Part shown: positions 6,131 to 8,677 of the stretch, piece after piece
Layout of the letters: each line of letters opens with the position of its first letter
Position numbering within the stretch: the stretch's first letter is position 1
From: Lachnospiraceae bacterium
GTDB taxonomy: Bacteria; Bacillota; Clostridia; Lachnospirales; Lachnospiraceae
DNA length: 8,677 bases
Reading direction: 5' to 3'
Assembly: GCA_017473665.1 (NCBI GenBank)
Contig: JAFUKK010000155.1
Location: forward strand, 1-8,677
The notes under the pieces: model-generated
The model's database searches: none
The model's input: only the letters and a program-made list of their open reading frames with translations
What the model was told of the DNA's origin: nothing
Made by a program: the position numbers and the translations under genes

Positions 6131-6166
6131 ACAAACCCCTGGTATATACTGGGGGTTTTGTTTTTC
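6131..6166 (+). terminator. Intrinsic terminator of tRNA-Gly
   Basis: AAACCCC (6133-6139) pairs with GGGGTTT (6152-6158), and the inner bases extend the stem. It is followed by TTTTGTTTTT (6156-6165). It starts within four bases of the tRNA 3' end. Confidence 0.9.
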
Positions 6167-6181
6167 TGCTGCCAATATTTG

Positions 6182-6198
6182 TTGTGTACCTTACACAA
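6182..6198. promoter_or_regulatory. Palindromic candidate operator over the thioesterase -35
   Basis: TTGTGTA-CCT-TACACAA is a perfect 7-base inverted repeat with a 3-base centre, overlapping the -35 hexamer of the thioesterase promoter. This layout suits a repressor. Its outer bases resemble a Rex site (TTGTG...CACAA), but the centre is one base shorter than the Rex consensus I remember, so the regulator is left open. Confidence 0.5.
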
Positions 6199-6220
6199 AT
6201 CCTGGTATACTATATATAAT
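6191..6220 (+). promoter_or_regulatory. Promoter of the acyl-CoA thioesterase gene
   Basis: The perfect -10 TATAAT (6215-6220) is preceded at 18 bases by TTACAC (6191-6196) as a modest -35. The start codon is 41 bases downstream of the -10. Confidence 0.65.
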
Positions 6221-6261
6221 AGCTATTAAAAACGAGCGAATCAAAATAGTGGAGGCATGCT

Positions 6262-6735
6262 ATGCAGGAGAGAACGATTGCATATTCCAAAACAGAACAG
6301 GTGCATTTGGTGCAGCCTGCGGATTTAAACGGCGGGGGGCGCCTGTTTGGCGGTAATCTGCTGAAGCTGATAGATGAGGTGGCTGCTATTGTAGCCATGC
6401 GCCATACGGGACTAAAGACTGTGACCACAGCAGCGGTAGATAATTTGATATTTAAGTCCGGTGCTTATGTGAATGATTTGATTGTACTTATCGGGTATAT
6501 TACCTATACCGGACGTACCTCTATGGAGGTGCGGGTGGATGCCTATGTGGAGCGTAGTGATGGTATGCGATACCCCATCAATCGGGCATTTATGGTAATG
6601 GTAGCTTTGGATGAAAATAATTGTCCCACACCGGTGCCTCAGTTGGTGCTGGAGAATGATGTGCAGGCGGAAGAGAACCACATGGCCCGGAAACGCCAGG
6701 AATTACGCTTGGAGCGTAGGAAAATGGGATTTTAG
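6262..6735 (+). CDS. Hotdog-fold acyl-CoA thioesterase (YkhA/BACH type)
   Basis: This cytoplasmic enzyme of 157 residues should hydrolyse acyl-CoA to free acid and CoA. The visible family marks are a short N-terminal strand (TEQVHLVQPADLN), the motif N23-GGGRLFGG (to residue 31), LLKLIDEVAAIVAMRH with Asp38 at the start of the hotdog helix, and GRTSMEV (84-90). The length fits a single hotdog domain that works as a multimer. The start is supported by TGGAGG (6250-6255), 6 bases before ATG. It stands alone between the tRNA terminator and the convergent uxuB gene, with its own promoter and a palindrome over the -35, so separate regulation is likely. The chain length of the substrate cannot be told from sequence. 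The C-terminal 20 residues are strongly basic and helical, as is common in this family. Confidence 0.92.
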   Translation: MQERTIAYSKTEQVHLVQPADLNGGGRLFGGNLLKLIDEVAAIVAMRHTGLKTVTTAAVDNLIFKSGAYVNDLIVLIGYITYTGRTSMEVRVDAYVERSDGMRYPINRAFMVMVALDENNCPTPVPQLVLENDVQAEENHMARKRQELRLERRKMGF

Positions 6736-6765
6736 AAAAGGAAACATATTGGTGCGTATTTCTAT

Positions 6766-6799
6766 AAAAACGCGGCCTCGGGATTGCTCCCGGGGCCGC
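6766..6799 (-). terminator. Intrinsic terminator of the uxuAB transcript
   Basis: GCGGCCTCGGG (6772-6782) pairs with CCCGGGGCCGC (6789-6799), 11 pairs with one G-U and a six-base loop. On the minus strand it is followed by a T-run (complement of AAAAA at 6766-6770). It lies 19 bases after the uxuB stop. On the plus strand the hairpin is followed by TCTATTAAAG, so it would end thioesterase transcripts only weakly, though no other terminator for that gene is seen. Confidence 0.88.
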
Positions 6800-6817
6800 T
6801 CTATTAAAGAGGGAGAG

Positions 6818-8434
6818 TTATTTTACATATTTGGTCAGGGTAGCGGTTACTGCGCCTACACCTGCGGACAATTCGGTAAAGTAGTTCTTTACCAGGTCTG
6901 CCATACCGATTTCGATGAGGTTTACTCCGAAAATCTTGTCATTGGCAAGCAGTGCATCCAGCTTGGATAAATCCTTAGGAGCATCGCTCAGCTCATAATC
7001 TGCCACATAGGGAGTTACATTCTCCAGCAGAGGATCAGGGCTCAATTCAAATGCCTTGCCATTATCATCCACTGCCATCAGGTAACGTAACCAGCCTGCA
7101 TATACCAGAGGAATCAGCTTTAAATCTGCCACATCTAAGGTAGCGCTCTTAGCGTAAGCCTTGATGGTCTCACCAAAACGGATGGGCAGCTTCTGGGAAG
7201 TATCACAAGCGATTCTCTGAGGAGTATCCGGCATGAAGGGGTTGGGAATACGTACATTCACTACCTCGTCAATAAACTTCTTAGGGTCGATGATACCGGG
7301 ATTTACTACTACGGGCAGGCCTTCCACATAGCCTACGGTCTCTACAAATTTTTTCAGCAGAGGATTCTTCATCTCATCACTGATTAAATGATAATCCAGC
7401 AGGCAACCGTAAATAGCTAGGGTAGTATGCAGAGGATTCAAACAGGTACATACCTTCATCTTCTCTACCTTGTCTACAGTCTCTCTATCGGTGAAAATGA
7501 TACCTCCCTTGTCAATAGCGGGTCTGCCGTTAGGGAACTTGTCCTCAATTACCAGATATTCGCATTCCTCAGCATTTACGAAGGGAGCGATATAGGTGTT
7601 TTTTGAAGTAACTACAGCATCCAGCTCTTCGATACCGTCCTGAGCCAGCATAGCCTCTACCTTGGCATCGGGTCTGGGGGTAATCTTGTCAATCATACTC
7701 CAGGGGAAGGATACCTTGGACTCATCCTTTACATAAGCCAGGAAGCCTGCATCAGCAAGGCCTGCGGCACACCATTTTTCAGCAAATGCAACTACTGCAG
7801 CGTACAGCTTGTCGCCGTTGTGGGAGCAGTTGTCCATACTTACCATGGCAATGGGAGCAGCACCCTTTTCATAACGGGTATATAACAGGGATACCACCTT
7901 GCCTAGATAGCTGTCAGGCTTAGCAGGACCCTTCTCATAATCAGTTGCGATGGCAGGGAGCAAATTGCCCTTGCCGTCTACCAGACTGTAGCCCTTTTCG
8001 GTGATGGTAAAGCTGGCCATCTGCAGAGAGGGATTTGCAAAAATCTCTTTCAGGCGACCGAATTCAGCCTCATTGGCACTATCCAAAATCAAGGATTCCA
8101 TGATGCTGCCTACTACAGTTTTTTCTACAGTATTGTCTGCTTTCAGGGTAGCCAGGATGGTCAGGTTGTCGTGGGGACGGTTGCTTTTTTCAATGATTTC
8201 ATAATCATAGCCCTCAGCGGCAATGAGACCCACATCCATGATGCCGTTATTTAACAGATTCTGCATTACATTACACTGGAATGCGCGGAAGATATTACCT
8301 GCACCGAAGTGAATCCATACAGGGCGGTTTTTGGTATTTTCCTTTACCTTGTCATAATCAAAGGCAGGAAGCTTGTATCCGGCTGCTTCATAGGCAGCAC
8401 GGTCTTTTCTGATTCCTTCTAAAGTAAGTTTCAT
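6818..8434 (-). CDS. uxuB: D-mannonate oxidoreductase / fructuronate reductase (mannitol dehydrogenase family)
   Basis: This 538-residue NAD-dependent enzyme should interconvert D-fructuronate and D-mannonate in glucuronate breakdown. The N-terminal Rossmann domain shows the nucleotide-binding motif WIHFGAGNIFRAF (40-52). MVSMDNCSHNGDKL (197-210) and the C-terminal domain with CTCLNPLHTTLA (329-340) and PNPFMPDTPQRIACDTSQK (397-415) are typical of polyol-specific long-chain dehydrogenases. Lys327, Asn333 and His336 are the likely catalytic set. The start is supported by AAAGGAGAG (complement of 8439-8447), about 6 bases before ATG. It lies 36 bases downstream of uxuA, which yields the next intermediate, so the pair forms an operon and the uronate role is preferred over mannitol oxidation. 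A related tagaturonate reductase is the main alternative, less likely next to uxuA. A strong terminator follows. Confidence 0.9.
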   Translation of the reverse strand: MKLTLEGIRKDRAAYEAAGYKLPAFDYDKVKENTKNRPVWIHFGAGNIFRAFQCNVMQNLLNNGIMDVGLIAAEGYDYEIIEKSNRPHDNLTILATLKADNTVEKTVVGSIMESLILDSANEAEFGRLKEIFANPSLQMASFTITEKGYSLVDGKGNLLPAIATDYEKGPAKPDSYLGKVVSLLYTRYEKGAAPIAMVSMDNCSHNGDKLYAAVVAFAEKWCAAGLADAGFLAYVKDESKVSFPWSMIDKITPRPDAKVEAMLAQDGIEELDAVVTSKNTYIAPFVNAEECEYLVIEDKFPNGRPAIDKGGIIFTDRETVDKVEKMKVCTCLNPLHTTLAIYGCLLDYHLISDEMKNPLLKKFVETVGYVEGLPVVVNPGIIDPKKFIDEVVNVRIPNPFMPDTPQRIACDTSQKLPIRFGETIKAYAKSATLDVADLKLIPLVYAGWLRYLMAVDDNGKAFELSPDPLLENVTPYVADYELSDAPKDLSKLDALLANDKIFGVNLIEIGMADLVKNYFTELSAGVGAVTATLTKYVK

Positions 8435-8447
8435 TATTCTCTCCTTT

Positions 8448-8461
8448 ACCGCAGTAGCGGT
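8448..8461 (-). promoter_or_regulatory. Small hairpin between uxuA and uxuB
   Basis: On the minus strand ACCGC-TACT-GCGGT forms a perfect 5-pair hairpin with a four-base loop. It overlaps by one base, and otherwise directly precedes, the uxuB ribosome site in the 36-base gap. It could tune uxuB translation or protect a processed end. It may also be chance, being short. Confidence 0.35.
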
Positions 8462-8470
8462 GTTGAATCA

Positions 8471-8677
8471 TTATTTATTCTTGTGAGATTTTTCGATTGC
8501 TTCCCAGAGACCGTTCAGGTAAGTAGCACCCAAAGCTCTGTCGTACAGACCGTAACCGGGCATTGCTACCTCATCCCAAATCATACGGCCGTGGTCAGGA
8601 CGGATAGGTCCGGTGAAGCCGATGTCATACAGTGCACGCATTATCTCATACATATCGAAGGTACCATCGCTGGAAAG
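8471..8677 (-). CDS. uxuA: Mannonate dehydratase, C-terminal part (5' end outside the window)
   Basis: The minus-strand frame is open to the window edge and ends at TAA (complement of 8471-8473), giving the last 68 residues. They include [17 protein letters not shown], the signature [12 protein letters not shown], and [21 protein letters not shown], which fit the C-terminal end of Gram-positive-type UxuA. From memory, the Asp and His of RPDHG are a metal ligand and an active-site residue of this Mn/Fe enzyme, which dehydrates D-mannonate to 2-keto-3-deoxygluconate. The ATG at 8653 (complement) is internal. The gene is followed by uxuB on the same strand, and the two encode consecutive pathway steps. 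The family call is firm although only the C-terminal end is present. Confidence 0.93.
   Translation of the reverse strand, partial: LSSDGTFDMYEIMRALYDIGFTGPIRPDHGRMIWDEVAMPGYGLYDRALGATYLNGLWEAIEKSHKNK

Noticed and set aside
6182..6198. Firm call of a Rex operator
   Set aside because: The centre between TTGTG and CACAA is seven bases, not the eight I recall for Rex sites, and no rex gene is in the window.
6057..6356. 99-residue plus-strand ORF running through the tRNA
   Set aside because: It crosses the tRNA, its terminator and the thioesterase promoter, then overlaps the thioesterase gene in another frame.
6611..6970. 119-residue plus-strand ORF
   Set aside because: It overlaps the thioesterase end, runs through the bidirectional hairpin and lies antisense to uxuB; no ribosome site or motif.

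Overview
The window reads as chromosomal DNA of a Gram-positive anaerobe of the Clostridia, most likely Lachnospiraceae. This rests on AGGAGG-type ribosome sites throughout, moderate GC, a DUF4037/DUF4125 protein, a small CD1871A-like CXXC protein, a NapH-like clostridial Fe-S membrane protein and a uxuA-uxuB hexuronate pair. No phage, transposon, integrase or CRISPR signature was seen.

Layout. Bases 1-873 hold the 3' part of a gene that starts outside the window. After a 224-base gap comes a tightly packed plus-strand cluster (1098-5735): a TPR-DUF4037-DUF4125 protein, a TlpA-like thioredoxin lipoprotein interrupted by an in-frame TAG, a 55-residue CXXC membrane protein overlapping its 3' end, a polytopic membrane protein with two 4Fe-4S motifs, and a small helical protein resembling the DIP1984 family. 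Bases 5736-6058 carry no gene but contain short repeats and a run of GC-rich hairpins that may be a structured RNA. A tRNA-Gly(CCC) follows with a clear promoter and terminator, then a monocistronic acyl-CoA thioesterase with its own promoter and a palindrome over the -35. The right end is the minus-strand pair uxuA (partial) and uxuB, ending in a strong terminator facing the thioesterase gene.

How the genes may work together. The central cluster looks like one operon for a membrane-linked thiol/electron-transfer module: a membrane Fe-S protein that could carry electrons, a small CXXC membrane protein and an extracytoplasmic thioredoxin-like lipoprotein as thiol partners, and a cytoplasmic protein joining a nucleotidyltransferase-like domain to DUF4125. 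That arrangement is inference; no substrate is evident. Two lesions suggest the module may be decaying in this strain: the amber codon in the TlpA gene, and a Tyr where the middle C-x3-C-P motif of the Fe-S protein would have its second Cys. UxuA and UxuB catalyse successive steps between D-fructuronate, D-mannonate and 2-keto-3-deoxygluconate in glucuronate breakdown, independently of the plus-strand cluster.
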